Part shown: one piece after another, positions 1 through 13,700 of the stretch | How positions within the stretch are numbered: the stretch's first letter is position 1 | Layout of the letters: every line of letters begins with the position of its first letter | Origin: Eopsaltria australis | Taxonomy: Eukaryota; Chordata; Aves; Passeriformes; Petroicidae | DNA length: 64,000 nt | Direction: 5' to 3' | Assembly: GCA_034509425.1 (NCBI GenBank) | Contig: JAVTVJ010000496.1 | Span: forward strand, 682,001-746,000 | Program-made: the position numbers and the translations under genes | The notes under the pieces: generated by a model | Databases searched by the model: none | The model's input: only the letters and a program-made list of their open reading frames with translations | Told to the model about the DNA's origin: nothing

Positions 1-3000
1 TATTGATATTCTAAGGTACTTTTTATTACCAAGCCATCTACTAGATAAAGTATCTTCATTTTTAGAAAGTCTGCAAAATATTAAACTGAACCTGTGTTCT
101 TCACTGAAGAATCACACAGTGCAAATGAATTTGGATATTTTTCTCATGGTGCAATGCTGCTTGCAAATCAGGATGCTAAGAAACACTGTACTTATAGTTG
201 TTATGTTACCTATTGACAATGCTACTGTACAACAAAAGATGTTTGAGAATTCTAATGCATTACATGAAATGACATTAGGAAAAAGAATTATTTAATTTTA
301 ATATCAGATTCAATTAGAAACAGACTTATACAATTAAGGAGAAAGACAGTCTGGAAGAAAATATTTCAACCTGCTGAGTGGGAAATTAAAATCAGCACAA
401 TGTAAAAATCACCAGCAAAATAGCTCATCATAGTCAAAGCTAGTAACATTTGCAATAAAACTATTGCATATCCGCTCTTGAATTTTTGTGCCAGCTATTC
501 CCATAGTGCAGCAGCTGCACATCCAAATGAGACATGCCCTAGGATTTGTGTTGGGCAGCAGTAGGGAGTAGATGTGGGCCATCCCCATGGAGTCACTGCT
601 GCTGGTTTCCTCCCTGCACCTCTCTGACCCATTGCTGCCAGAGGCTGAGCAAGAAGGGGCTCATGGAGGTGACAAAGGTCATCAGCCAGCCAGAAGGGTT
701 CAAAGATTACGTGAGTCATGACATGTGGGTGCTCTGACAGTTCAGCACACCCAGCACCTGCTGGTTCGGCAAAAAATTGGATGACTCTTTTGCACAGCAG
801 ACCTTACGTAAACAACTGTGTGCTGTTAAATTGTTGGCTCTCCTTCCATATTGACTGGCTTTAGAGACTAAACGTTGAATTAAACAAATGTTTTATTCCA
901 CTGTGGCTTACACCACTATGATATCTTTACTTCCAGATGTTCATGTTTTCTAAAGCTTCCTATTTGCCATTAATCTTTCTCGTACAGGCTTTCCAGAAAA
1001 GAAGGTTTGAGTCAATCTGAAATGTGAACATAATAGGATAACTGAAGCCATTTGACTGTTCATACCATGTAGTTTTAGCAAAGAATCTGTATTTTGTATG
1101 TAGCAATATTTAAGGCGCAGGAAAGGATATAATATTCCACTCAAGCCTACCTGTCTTATCTGTACAGAGGCTGAGATGGGCTGTTTTCATGCTGATTGAG
1201 AAGTCTGAATGTGACAACTATTCAGATTAAGATTTAGGAATATGACAGAGGAAATTTTTAATGTCATTTTTCAGCACATTGATAACAGCTCTCATCCCAG
1301 AAGAGAAATGCTTCTGATCCAATTAAAGATTAGTTCTTAATAAAGAATTCTCTTTCCAAAGGAACTGGATAGACTATTGGATGTGCTGACTGCAGAATCA
1401 CATAGTGGACCACAAAAACACTCAGCAGTTTAGTTTAAAAAAAACCAAACAAAACTATCACAGGAAGACTGCTTTTCATTTCATGGACATGCATTTGCAG
1501 TAAGACCTAAAATCTCTCATGGAAGCCTTTTGGTATATCACAGACTGTATTTCATTCTACACTGTCAAGTGATAAAAGTGGTTTCACTATTCTGCAATCC
1601 TGTGCCTTCTGTCATCAGTTTTTTATAACTTTGTTCATTTCAGTTTCCATGAATCCTGAATTTGTGAGCTCTCTCACTTCTGAGTCAGGAAGGACTGCCA
1701 GCTGTGACTGACGTGTAATTACCAACTCTGTGTTAGTGACTGACCTGCTGAAAGTCAATAGACAAATTAGTGCTTCTTTCTAAGTGCACAGTGACCTACA
1801 CGTAAAGAATTTTATACGTGGTAGGAACCTGAGACCCAGGAACAGAAAAATTTGGAAGTGGTAAGTTGGGGGAAAATAATTTTCAAAATTATTTATGCTC
1901 TTACATGCAAACAGTGCAGAGGAACAAAGTGACCAGAAGGTAAGCAAGTGTGTTGAAACCACTGAGCAAGATGCTGTTCTGCTGGTCAGGACAGGTAGCT
2001 TTAGATAATTCATCGGCAGATGAGATGTTCAGATATGTGCATGCACACCCAAGTTTGCTATTGGTATTATCTAGCTGATAAAACTAAGAGATTTTTAAGA
2101 GATTTTTAAGAGATTTAACTGTGACCAGATGCCCAGAAAGATAGTGTGATCAGGTCACAGATGGTTGTTCTCTTAGTCTTTATTAGTGTTCATCATTGAG
2201 CACACCTCGCACCAGGAAGTGTGATATCACCCTTCCTAGCTCTTGTTAACTAATTTCTATTGTTAACTGATTTCCACCTTGAGGAATTTTCCATTTAGAT
2301 AAATTCTTAATTTAACTGAAAATACACATTAAAATCTGTGGGACCAGGGGACAAAAGTGTAGGCATTAATTTAAAATGGTCGTTTAAGTTCACGATTTTG
2401 AGTTAATTTAAAAAGAACAAAAACAAAGAGTGGGAATCTGAAATAACAGACTTCCCATGGTTGCAAGTGATTGTTAAAGGATGGGTGGTTGAGTAAATTA
2501 GTGTGACTTTCTCATGTGATAAGCCATGTCACCTCATCTAACTTAAGTGGGATAAGTGGAGTAAAGAAATGCCATGGAGTGGGGGAATTTGAACTCAGAA
2601 GATGGAATTTTTATGTACTGACAAACCCAGATGAAGTTTACTTTTGTTTTGTTTCTCTTTCAGAAGATAGGCTGTGAAATGGTTTCACAAATTAAACGTA
2701 TTTTTTTGTTTCCTGGCAAGGTAGAAGGGTTTGCTGTGGGCTGAGAAACTCTCTGCTTCCATTTCTGCTCCTGCAGAGTCATATGATAGACATTAGAATA
2801 TTTTTAAGGCCAGACTTCGGAGTGTGAAATCATCTCTGGAGAAGATCACAAGAGAAACTTTCTCTTTTTGTATAAATGTCTATATCCGAAACAAAGGAGT
2901 GTAAATGTCTTGCTAACATTCTACCACGAGTACACAGATGTTACAAATCATGTTTATATTCATGAATATTCATTGCCTAAACAGTAGCAGGCATGAGGAG

Positions 3001-3301
3001 GTCTGAATGAGATGCTTAATAGGAACAGTCTCGCTTCTTATTATTATTTATTATTTTTAAAGTGATTTCATTTTAAAAGTGACTTAAAATTCTCTTTAAA
3101 AAATATCTTTGATAACTATGAACACTTGTAGTATGGGGTATTTTATTGTTGTGTGTTTTTTTCCTGATCTAAGCGCAGACTATTAATCTAAAGTAACTGC
3201 AGTGTCTTAGAGCAGTGTTTTTGCACTAACTTCTACAATGTTTCATGGAAGGCCCTGAAGGATTTTGACTCATATTCTGACAGAGAGAGGCAATAACAAT
3301 C
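1..3301. other. Intergenic AT-rich DNA, no gene seen
   Basis: All open frames here are under 80 codons, show no recognisable domain and no exon-intron signature. The only local structure is a short 12-bp tandem repeat, listed separately. No tRNA, rRNA or known mobile element was recognised. Confidence 0.6.
2085..2116 (+). repeat. Short 12-bp tandem repeat, about 2.7 copies
   Basis: The unit TAAGAGATTTTT occurs in near-perfect tandem: two full copies and a partial third. It is a minor simple repeat with no evident function. Confidence 0.8.
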
Positions 3302-3780
3302 TGTCTTGGTTTAAGACAATTTAAAGAGGTGGACACTCCAAAATGAGTTACCTCGCCTTAGTTCTAAGCAATTGCCTTCCTCCAATAAGGAACAAATACC
3401 AGTAGGTATCAGTGAAAAAAAACCCAAAAAACCAGTTTACTAACAAGCAAAACTGCAACAGGCAAAAAATGACAGTAAATAATCTCTGGATACAAAATTG
3501 CTAAATCTCAGGAACTCCCTGAGAACAAAGAGACACTCAAATTGTTGGGGTACTGCCCCTTCCAAGGTGCGGCTCCCGCTGCTGACCACACGTGGGGAGA
3601 CAAAGGGAGAGTGGCAGCTGGCCCTACCCACAGAGTGGTGCCCTTGTTGTAATCTTTGAGGATTATTTTATACTGCATGAAACAGGGTGGAGTTAAAGCA
3701 CAGATGGAGGACTAACCTCCAATTAAACTGTGGAATCATTCCTGCACCTTAATCTCTTAGCCATGCTGGAGTTTCAGGGT
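3302..3780. mobile_element. Degraded LTR remnant, passerine ERV-like
   Basis: The block opens with TGTCTTGGTTTAAGAC. That resembles the start of common songbird endogenous-retrovirus LTRs, which begin TGTCTTGGTTTGAAAGACA or similar. Further in, an A-rich stretch with a weak match to AACAGTTCTTTACTA, a GC-richer middle (3540-3640) and an AT-rich segment near 3660 follow the same general layout. The right end is an estimate, because I could not find a clear CA end or target-site duplication. No gag, pol or env coding sequence lies next to it, so it would be a solo LTR. The match is by memory of the family and is approximate. A chance resemblance of the first 16 bases is possible. Confidence 0.45.
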
Positions 3781-6597
3781 TTAGAAACAAACTTCTTTTT
3801 TCCCCTTTCTTTCCCTGGCTCCCTTGATTTTTGTTTTTATCACTTAAAAGGGGAATATGAATATGGAGAAGAATAAAGCTGGAAAATGGGAATGTAAAGG
3901 CAGCATCAACTCTTTAAAATATTTTGACATGAACAGAACTTTATTAAATTCCTTCTATTCCTGGGCCTCTAGCAATGTCAAATGACATTTTTCAGGCCTT
4001 GCATGACATAAAATGTGCCTGGAAAAGATGCAGTGTATCAGAAGGTGTTTTTAGTCTTGAATCTATTGAAGGGTCCTAGACAATACCATAGTCCCAGCTA
4101 CTGAATCTCACTCAGCACAATGAGTGCTGTCATATGAACAACCTTACTGACTGGACAAGGGAAAAGGAATGGTAGCCTGGAAAAGTCTTTTGTTCCAGAA
4201 AGAGAGTGAAATTGTAGCATTGTTTATATTGACTAAGGTACTCTCATCTTCTACATCATCTGTCATTTCAGATTTTAAAAAGGGTCTGAAAGTTGCAATA
4301 AAACATATGTGTCCTTAGTGTCATAATTTTGTACTCTGTCATAATTTTATTCTTTCTGCGATAATATTGTGCAATGAGAATGGGAGTTGTATGGAGAATC
4401 TATGGGTTGCTGATAAGTTGTTGATACCATTTTGCACAGAGAAAATACTTTCTAGCATGCTTCTATACCTTATTGCATGCTAAATCTTGGAATTTGTAAT
4501 TTAGAAATTAATAATGAGTAAAATGAACTTTTACAAAATGAAATTGCAGATAGTACATTTTATTTGATATGTACAATTTTCATCTGGATAAACAACAGAT
4601 GTGGCCAAACACCTGGAGTTACACTGGACAGCATTTCAGCTGAAATGTTCCAACACTATTATAAATCTGTGAAAGAGGCACACCCTCTTTGATATACACT
4701 GTTTTTTCTAGACTCAAGTGGTTTATTGTGCAGCTGGTTATCTGAAACTTTCCCAAAGTAGTCCAAGCTAACATTGGAGAAAAAGTATTCTATGTTTTCT
4801 CCATGAAATACTTACATTTGTTGCAGTGCTGTGCTTTTGTTAAACCTTGTATGACTATAGCAGAGCACAGGAAGCAGGGGTCACCACACATCAAGCTCCA
4901 CCTGCCTCCAGACTTTTGCTGGGAAATGGGCTGGGCACCAATTCACATAACATGGGCTTGAATTGATCTGAAACTCTGAAACAGTTCTGGTCAGCAAATG
5001 GCTGCATATGGTGGGAGGAACACTGTAAATGCTGCAGCAATAATTGACTTCTGGGAAAAGGATACAAACATTAAAGTGTTTGTAATTAATAACCATTTCA
5101 AGATGCTTGCCATGATTTGGAAACCTTTTTGCAAACTGTCCTGCTTAACTAATCATCCTATGTTAGTCCCTGTAATTTGTCCAGTGCTTCTGAGAGAAAT
5201 TGCAAAATGTCTGATCCATGCCCTTTAAAACACATTAATAATAAAGTGAAATCCAAATGTGTTCATTTTAGCTCTGAAGTACAGCTCAAGCTCCATGCTG
5301 AGCACAATTACAAATAATGTATGAGCTACCATGATGCTAACTACAGATGTCCAGCTGGTGAAAAAGAGGGTAAGCTACATTTGCTAGCACATATGCTTAC
5401 AAAGTTTAAAACATATGACTTCTCTTAATGTATTTTGCCTTCCTAATAGTGCACAACTTCTTGCTGGTACCACAGCGTACTCAGCTGCAATTGGGTATTT
5501 TCATGGATAGTCTGTAGAAGGAATGTTCTCAGACTAAGGACAACAATATCCATAGGACTTTAATATATCTACAAAATACAGGGTAAACTCACTGTTTAAA
5601 AGGGGAAACTCAGTAATTCAAATGCAATAGCCATGAAAATGTTGCTAAGTGTTGAAAGTTGTCTGAGTGTTAAGTTTTCTGAAAATGCCGGAGTGAAGCA
5701 TTTTATATGTAGTCTCTTCTAGTCCTTTGATTGAAGAGGTTTCTCCATTTGTTTTTTAAACAAGCGTAAAATGAAAGGAGAGTGAGTTTCAAACCAAAGT
5801 CAAGGTGTTGCTTCATCTTATAAAGGTGATAAAATTGCAAGTACAGCTGAAATTCTGTCCATACGATATGTTGTGTTCTGAGGCTAGTGCAGAAGCACAG
5901 CAGCCAGGCTGAAGAAGAGGGAGAGACCAAGCTTGTGTCAGTGAGGAGCCTTGAGGGAGCAGTTGCAGAGACAAAGATTAAATTTGAGATGTGAATCCAC
6001 AGCTAATTTACAGAAGTCATTGTTAAAATAGTTTGTGAATTAAGTGTTTTATCAGACAGTGGCTGTTTTTTATCTGTTTGTGGCTGAGAATAGAAGGCCG
6101 CAAAACCTAATGACTGATAATAGTTTTGTTCCACTCTCTCCAAACTTCTGTTTTCAGTGGCTTTTTTTTGGCCATTTCAGTAACCCCAGGTTGCACATCT
6201 CTGAAACATTCCTTTCAATGAAGGTAAAGCTGGATCAGCTCAAGGTCTGTTAGCCATCAGTTTAGACTTGTAGAAATAGCTGGTGGTATGCGTCCTAAAA
6301 TAAGAAGGGGGACACATATGTGTCTGTTTTTCCACTGAAATACCCTGACTGGATACCTACTGTATGCACATGGCAGCTCCACACAGAGGTTCTTTAAGTG
6401 GTAGGCTGTACTAAACACTCATTTGCTCATAGACAGAAGGAGACATAATTCCTAGATGGGGATTAAAGAAAGACCGGACAGGCTAAAGGAGAAGTGACTG
6501 GGATGGGGCTTAGGGACATGGCAAACATCCATTCTAGCCACAACTGCTTTAGGGTCCTGGTATTATTATTTCTTCTCTCTTTGGGGTTTTATTAGGG

Positions 6598-6891
6598 TCA
6601 GGCAGAGCCAGAGGAAATCCCTTGCAGCACAAGGTACAATACAGCAACATTGCCAATAAGCCAGAAGGCTTGCCTGAGGCCAACACAAGCAGGAGTAGAC
6701 ATAGTCATCTGCTTAAGAATTTGAAAAATCAATAGTTCAGTGCCTTTTTTGACTAAAGAAAACTGGGGCTCTCCAGTGGAAAAGCCTGAATCGCTCTCCA
6801 AAGAAGTCCTCACCAAGTCATCTTCTTCTAAAACTCTCTTTTGAGGATTGTAGCGCTGAAGGGGATTATGTGGTTCAGCTGTTGTAAACAA
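6598..6891 (-). other. Unexplained exon-like open frame
   Basis: An open frame of about 97 codons without an ATG at its left end; the first in-frame ATGs come late. The translation is compositionally protein-like: a charged, serine-rich first half (with EEDDLVRTSLESDSGFST) followed by a hydrophobic stretch near the C-terminus. On the minus strand a possible 3' splice site (TTTACAACAG) lies at about 6888-6879. The TGA stop at 6600-6598 is followed after 4 nt by an AATAAA hexamer (6593-6588). I do not recognise the protein. It could be a last exon of an unannotated gene, a decayed pseudogene fragment, or chance. Confidence 0.12.
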
Positions 6892-9800
6892 TAATTCAAA
6901 AACATAATGATAATGACTTCAACGGGACAAATGCAGTAGAATGGCACAGAAATTAAATTACTCAATCCGATAAAATTAGTATTGTAAAATATTACAGAAT
7001 TCATTTCTAAAGATATCTAAAATCAGTCTAAATAACTTAATGGAGAAATATGTTCATTCTGTTAAAGGTGTAAAGTCTAGTTCTACACTGGCTGTAGCGA
7101 GATTTCTCTATAAAGAGAGAAGAAGATTAATTCACATTTAAAATGGTCTTTCATCCTTATGACAGTTCTTGTAACTGCTTAAAATTTCCTGTAGTTTCAC
7201 CCTTTCTCCCCGAACTAGACAATATTAATGCATCTTCCATTCATTTACTATACATACCCTCTGTTCCATACATACATTATAATATTTGCATCAGAATATT
7301 CTATTTAACTAGTAATCTAAAGTATCACAGCTCGCCAAGAAAACTAAAGGGGTTTGAGATTAAAATGAAGAAGAAATTCCAGCACTGTAAATTGTAAAAT
7401 TTTACACCTTACAGCTGCCAGCTGTAATCCACAAGGAGACAGTGTTCTTAAGCTCCCAGGAACTTAGACAGGGCCATTTTTTAGCAAATACTCTTGTTGT
7501 TCCTTCAGAAAGAGAAGGAAAGGGAAGACAGAAGTCCCAAACCTCAGAAGAACCCTTCCATACAGAGTCCATAGCATTCACAAGGAGTTATTTTGTCCTT
7601 GAGTGTGTAAGGATTGTGGTGATTTGATAAGATCTGTTAAGATTACACTTTGCTTGTTATTACAGTTGAAATATAACAGCTGAAATGTTACACAGGCTAA
7701 ATCATACTAAGCCTGAGAGGATTTTCACAATGTAACATTTATATAAGATAAGGACATGGTGGTTTCTAGTTCTTTTTAACTGAAATACCTTCATCTTACT
7801 ATTACCACGTTATTTCTATCTTAAACCAGCTTTTACTCTAAGATTAAATATATTTGTTTTAAATCCATAACAAGGCTTATTTTAATAACCCATTTTCTTA
7901 ATAACTTTAATAAATTAACATCAGACAAAAATCCTCTGTGCAGTTAAGATTCCTGAAGTTACAGCTAAGTTGCAGCAGTAAAGCAATGCATTCAGCACTG
8001 AGAGGTGCTGGGCAGCACATTGCTCTGCTGAGACTTTCAAAAAAGTGTTTCAGAAAACTACTTCTTCTGAGTAAATGGGAGGCCCAGAAATTGCCTCTTT
8101 CTGCCTCTAACAAAAGAAGGAGCAATGGAAAGCTATTTTGGACAGGTCCAGGGAAGCCTGAATTTAGGAAGTGTGGCAAGGCAAGGGAAAGATGGGAAAG
8201 ACACAGGACAACTCTATATAGCTGTTTATCAAGTTTTGTCTGCCTGTGTCTTTGTGGTGAGAGAGAGAGCAAAAGGGAAGAAAGAGTCATAAGGAATACT
8301 GAAGAATCAGTCAAAGGTCTAATCTCAAGATGAAATAGCCACAATGCAGAGCTCAGAGGAAATAGTGGAAGATGAGAGAGAAAAACACCTTCTGAGCAAA
8401 ACTGAGTGATAGTGTATTCCTTGGTAGTGGCTATAGCTTATAAAGAAATATCTGGATCCAGAATGAGTTTGTTTTCCTGGTGAAAATATCCCAGAGAAGT
8501 CTGTATAAGATCTACATACCCAAGGCAAGCAGAATAACCTAGTAACTTGTAACCCTTACAATTCATTAGTTACTGGAAAAGAAAAATCTCTAATCTTGAC
8601 AACATTAAATAACTGTGTTAGACAAGAAAGGGGGCTTAGTTATCTATGTGTTCATTAGTTTTAAATACTGGGTATTTTTTCAAGTACTTCTTGATTGTGC
8701 CTTTAAATTGAATCTTTGTTGTCAACTGATTTTGATTTTGTCTGAGGTTTCTTCCATGTCCATTTCTGTGGAACATGCTTTTTAATTGGTACTATAAAAC
8801 ACTTCTGCAAAATGTAATAGAAAACAAATATGGTGTTATGGAAGAACTCCATGAAGTCCCTAGACTTAATTTGCTTTAATTCAGATTCACATAGGTAGGT
8901 TTAGTGCTACTCAAGTCTGTGAGCAGAATTAGAAGAGAAATACTTCCTTAAACCATGCTCAAAAGATTATCATATTTTCCTCTGTCATTTTCAATGCAGC
9001 CATCACTTTATGACTTTTCTTCCAGTTAGAAAAGGGAGGCAAGATTCATATGAAAATCTACTCCTACTCTGGTTTTTTTTTTGGTGTGAAGTAAGCCACA
9101 GGAAAATGAAAGTAGTAAATATGAGAGAAAATGGTGTCTTATGGTTGTGTTAAGCTGCATTTACTTGGTTTGACCCAGGGATAAGCACACAAAATCTAAG
9201 ATCCAAAGGAAACTTGTCTATATAATTCTGAAGTTTTCTTTTTAGTCCTGAAATCCTATGAATCTAAGTCTCTTCATGGCACTTTGGAGACAGGTTATTA
9301 AAAAGGAAAATCCTCTTCACTGGGCATGGAAGGAGCCATTTCCCTCTTAGAAGTCCATATAGTGTGGCTATAAAAAAGGTGACTCCACCACCAGGAAGCC
9401 TGGCTGTTCAAAGAGCCAGCATTTAGTACAACATTTTCCTTGTAGACAGTGAATGAACTTGCTGGAAATGTTCTAATGCTGGAATAAAATCTTTTCCAGA
9501 AGTCAGATTTTTAGACAATTTTCCCATCAGTATCACTCTAAGAGAAGGTGCACTGCATTTAGTGTGAGCCCTAAAAAGCACAAACCAAAGTATCATTTGA
9601 ATCTCATGTCAAAACCAGCTACTCAGTGAGGAATTATCTCCTGGCAATAGTAAAAGGAAATGTAAGAGAGACCCAGATTTCTAAAGGCTTCAGGATAGTT
9701 GTGCTTTTCACATCTTAATCTTTTCTGACACAACAAAGCCACCTTCCCTGCCATCACATTTCATCACTGAGTTTCTGTGGCAGGAGAACTACATGCAGAA

Positions 9801-10173
9801 GAGCTCTTATCCTCTAGCTGAAATCACAGATAAAGAGGCTTAAGTTGGAATCACTTAGACTATAAGTATTTTTCTACTTAAATATTGAGAAAAGCTCCAA
9901 AGAATGCATCACTTTGAAATAATTTTGATAAGGAGCTCTAGATGTTTTATAGAAAGCATTTTTAACATTTTTTAACAAATTTCGGAGGATTTGGGAAAGT
10001 ACCCTTTTTCTTAAAGTTTGCCAGGCTTACTAGTTCAGCAAGAGCTGTTGAATGTATTGCTTTAATAAGTGACCACTTCTACTCAACTCAGTAAAAAGTC
10101 ATTATTTCTCCATTTATCTTTTCTCTGTCAAATGCAAAATCTTATCCAAGTTTCAGAGGTTAATTTATTTATA

Positions 10174-10174
<1 letters not shown>

Positions 10175-10213
<39 letters not shown>
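10175..10213 (+). repeat. (TTA)n microsatellite, 13 copies
   Basis: A perfect TTA/ATT trinucleotide array of about 39 bp. It accounts for the polyisoleucine run seen when this stretch is translated, so that open frame is not a gene. Confidence 0.95.
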
Positions 10214-10214
<1 letters not shown>

Positions 10215-10676
10215 TGCTCTTGCTTGTATTGGCTATTATTTACACTGGCTACGTAGAGAACTTCTACACTGTTGAGATTTATAGTGTGCAAAACTTATGT
10301 CAGTTGAGATACCTACAGAACTTTTGAGTGATGAAGAGCTAGAAGAGGTGTGTCAAGGAAAAGAGATTGATACACTCTGCTTTATTCAGTCGATATAATC
10401 TAAGGGATAATTTGCTCATGTAACAGGTTCTGTATATTCTTCAAATACAGCCTTATTCAAAATATTTTCAATTTAGCAGTAACTATGCTTCTGTCTCATT
10501 TGTTTGGTCCCCACAAACTGATCTCATATAGCTGCATTTCAGAAGTGGCTGTTAATGATTTCTAATCTTTTTGTAGAAGAATGTAAGAATTGCTGTATAT
10601 ACATTCTGGAGAAGTTCAGTGACATGCTGAAAAGACAGGTGACTGGAAAGAGTAGCTTCACAGCTGGCCCACCTTT

Positions 10677-10731
10677 ATTAGCATTTTATTCAAATGAATT
10701 CATATTCATTAGCATATTTTATTCAAATGAA
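10677..10731 (+). repeat. Local direct duplication, AT-rich
   Basis: The sequence ATTAGCATTTTATTCAAATG at 10677 recurs at 10708 with a 2-bp insertion, so the copies are offset by about 31 bp. Each copy carries TTATTCAAATGA, an octamer-like and homeodomain-like AT-rich core. The flanking sequence to 10790 is also rich in TAAT and ATTCA motifs. Confidence 0.75.
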
Positions 10732-13700
10732 GCATGTTGTCATGCTAATTGTTTTTCATTTTCATTGCTAATCTTTAATATTCACTGATAATGTTTCTTG
10801 AATAGGTTTTCTGGGGTCATGCATTTTCTCCTTTCCTACAACTTGTGTCAGTCACTAGATAAACTTGCATGTTTCATGTCCAATATCCTGGACATGAAAA
10901 TAGCCTTAGTGCATTACTTTTGTGCAATGCTGCTAACCTGGCATGGGTAGTTTAAGAGAGTGTATTTTTGAAAATAATTGTTCTTTCTTTGACTTCTTTT
11001 CCTGTTCCCAACATCATGTTCCCAACACCATAGTGATCTGTCAGCTTTATAACCATATTGCACATGGATGCCTCTCCCTTCTTTGTGTTTCATCATGTAT
11101 CATTTCCAAATGCTCTGGAAGAGCTCAGTAAAGCTGAACAATATCCCTTTTTTGAAGACTTATTGCATGTGGGTTCTAAAGCTGCACATATTTTCTATGG
11201 ATACTTGAGTGCTTTATCACATCTCCCTCTCTTTTTCCTCTTTTAGTTCACCTGTGGTCCAAGCTATCATATTCAACACATTTTTGTTGGGGCTCATTAC
11301 ACTGACATTTCTATTTTTATGGAAGTTTTCCTTTGATGTTGACTGAGAGATGACTAGATTTCCTAATGAAATGTACATCAAAGAGGTTGTTCACTTTCAT
11401 GGATGTTCTTTGGAGAGAAATGAGGGAGAGACATCTTGAAAATTAAATAAAATTACTCCTGAAAATGCATAAGCTGCTAACTGCTCATCTCAGAAAAAGT
11501 TCTAGCCAATGGAAGAGGCCAGCTGGAAGAGAGAGCCGGGTTCAGCCCATGTGAGTGGGAAGATGGAAGGGGTTAGTCAGGCCCTTCCACAGCCAAGAGC
11601 TTTAAGAGATTTTCGCACCCACTGTCATCACTCTTCCCTCTCCCCACTCCCTCCGGCTATCCTTGAGCTTTTTTTCCTTGAGCTCTTTTCAACCACTGCC
11701 ACTTTTTTTTTTTTTTCTGGAGCAGCAGAAGCCAGCAAGCCTTAGCCATATTTGCCCCTTCTGCAAATGCTTCTGGTCATGCTCTCTCTGCCTCATCCCA
11801 CCATCATGCACCATCACCTCCATGGAGCACTGACCCCTTCTCTCCCTTGTGCTCCTGGCTGCCTTTCTTGAGTCTCCCCTTCCTCCCATTCTGTTTGCCC
11901 TGCACCAAGTTTTCACCCAGTATCTTATTCTCATTGACACAAACTCTTCTTCATGTTTCCCCTGGCAAAATAAAGGATTCACTGAGCAAATAAAAATTAT
12001 ACCTGAATGCATGTCCGTGAGAGACAGTGAGAGGATAAAAAGTAAAGAACACGGAAAGCTACAACAGGGCCTGATAGAAACAAAAGTACCCACTAAATCC
12101 TTTTCAGACTTCACTAAGCTAGTGTGCAAGGGAAAAGGAGACATGGAAATAATTTAAACTGGGAACAACAGGAGAAAAAGCTTAATATGAGAGGAAAAAT
12201 TCAGCATTTCATTGTCACAGACTGGTTTATAATACTACATGGAGGACTGAATCAGGAATTTACATCGAAGGAACATAAATTTAAAGGAATTTTATTAAGG
12301 ACCTATGAATATGGGAAAAGGGAACATGATAAGGTCATTATTCACCTGGAAGAATAATGTCTTTAATATTTTGCTATTAGACTGACCTAATATGTAACAC
12401 ATTACAGAAAAAATTATTCATATAATAATAATTCTAGATAAAGAGATTCAATAGCATTTTTTGCAGGGATGTAAATATTATAGCTGAAATATACCTTTAA
12501 AAGGAAAGTGGAGAAATGGGCAGATGATTTAGATCCACTGTTTTTGCTTTACAGATAATTGTATTGATTACTCAATTGCAAGTGACATGCCTGATTATTT
12601 TGTTATGTTAAACTGTAAGTGCTTCATAAATCTAGGGAGTGAATCATGGTAATGACACACTCCCAAAATCATAGGCTGGGAGACTTGCTATATACTTATA
12701 AAAGTTGCTTTTTTGAGTATCTGTGTTGACTGTTAAAAAACAGATGTATCACGCCTTGTAGCAAATAACTTCAGTGAGAAACTAGAAATACCTTTATTTT
12801 CACGCATGGAAATCAAAGCTCTTCCATTTTAAATCTGATTAAATTAAAGTGGGCAGTTCCATATATCAAGTTGGACAGTCTGACTCTCTGTGGAGGACAT
12901 CTGTGATAGAGAGGTCCAAATCTTGTGCCATGTGGATAATTGTGTATGGTTTCATTTGCAGAAAGTTGCCCTAGTAGTGATAGCTACTCATCTTGGTTAA
13001 GTTATGCAACTGCTCCAGTCTGTGCAGCTCTCTTTTGGATCATATCTGAGTGGATAATCAGCCTCCTGACTTCCATGTGGACCTGGAGAGACATTAGGAG
13101 ATGGAGCTGTTGCTGAGGAAGGGGACCAAGCTGACACAGGCTGAGCTGTGGTTTTGAAACAAAGAGGTTTTGTTGCTTCGGGGTACTGACATACGATAAA
13201 AGCACTATTTGTAGTGACAGTAGCATCAGAACAAAGAAAGAAATAATGTATAATGGAAACCTCAGGTCATATGCTCATCTATCCTAACATCTGCAAAGGA
13301 ATAGCCTTCTCTGAAATGCAGGTGGTCCACAAAGAGAGGCACATAAAATGCCTAAATCAAAATACAAGCTTCAGATAATGGCTGAAATAGGTCCCCAGAG
13401 GATCTCCCTTCCTCAAACCAACTCTGTGCATGACAGCCTGTAAAAGGGAGGAAAGAAACACAGATAATTTTACAATACTAGTTGTGAGAGCTGAGTGTCG
13501 TCAGCGGATGAGACTGCTTCTGACCCACTGTTGTTTTAGGAGAACCCAACACTAAACGATGCTAGCAATGGCATAGATGAATCTTATAAAACACATTTAA
13601 CTATTAAAGGTCTTGACACAAAGATGAAGTAATTCCATCTGTCCTGCTGGACCACATAAAAATGATATATGATACCTAACTAAGATATTCATACCAGGTG

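Noticed and set aside
7907..8344. Overlapping open frames of 145 (-) and 131 (+) codons
   Set aside because: Mirror-image chance frames; no family match and no exon boundaries.
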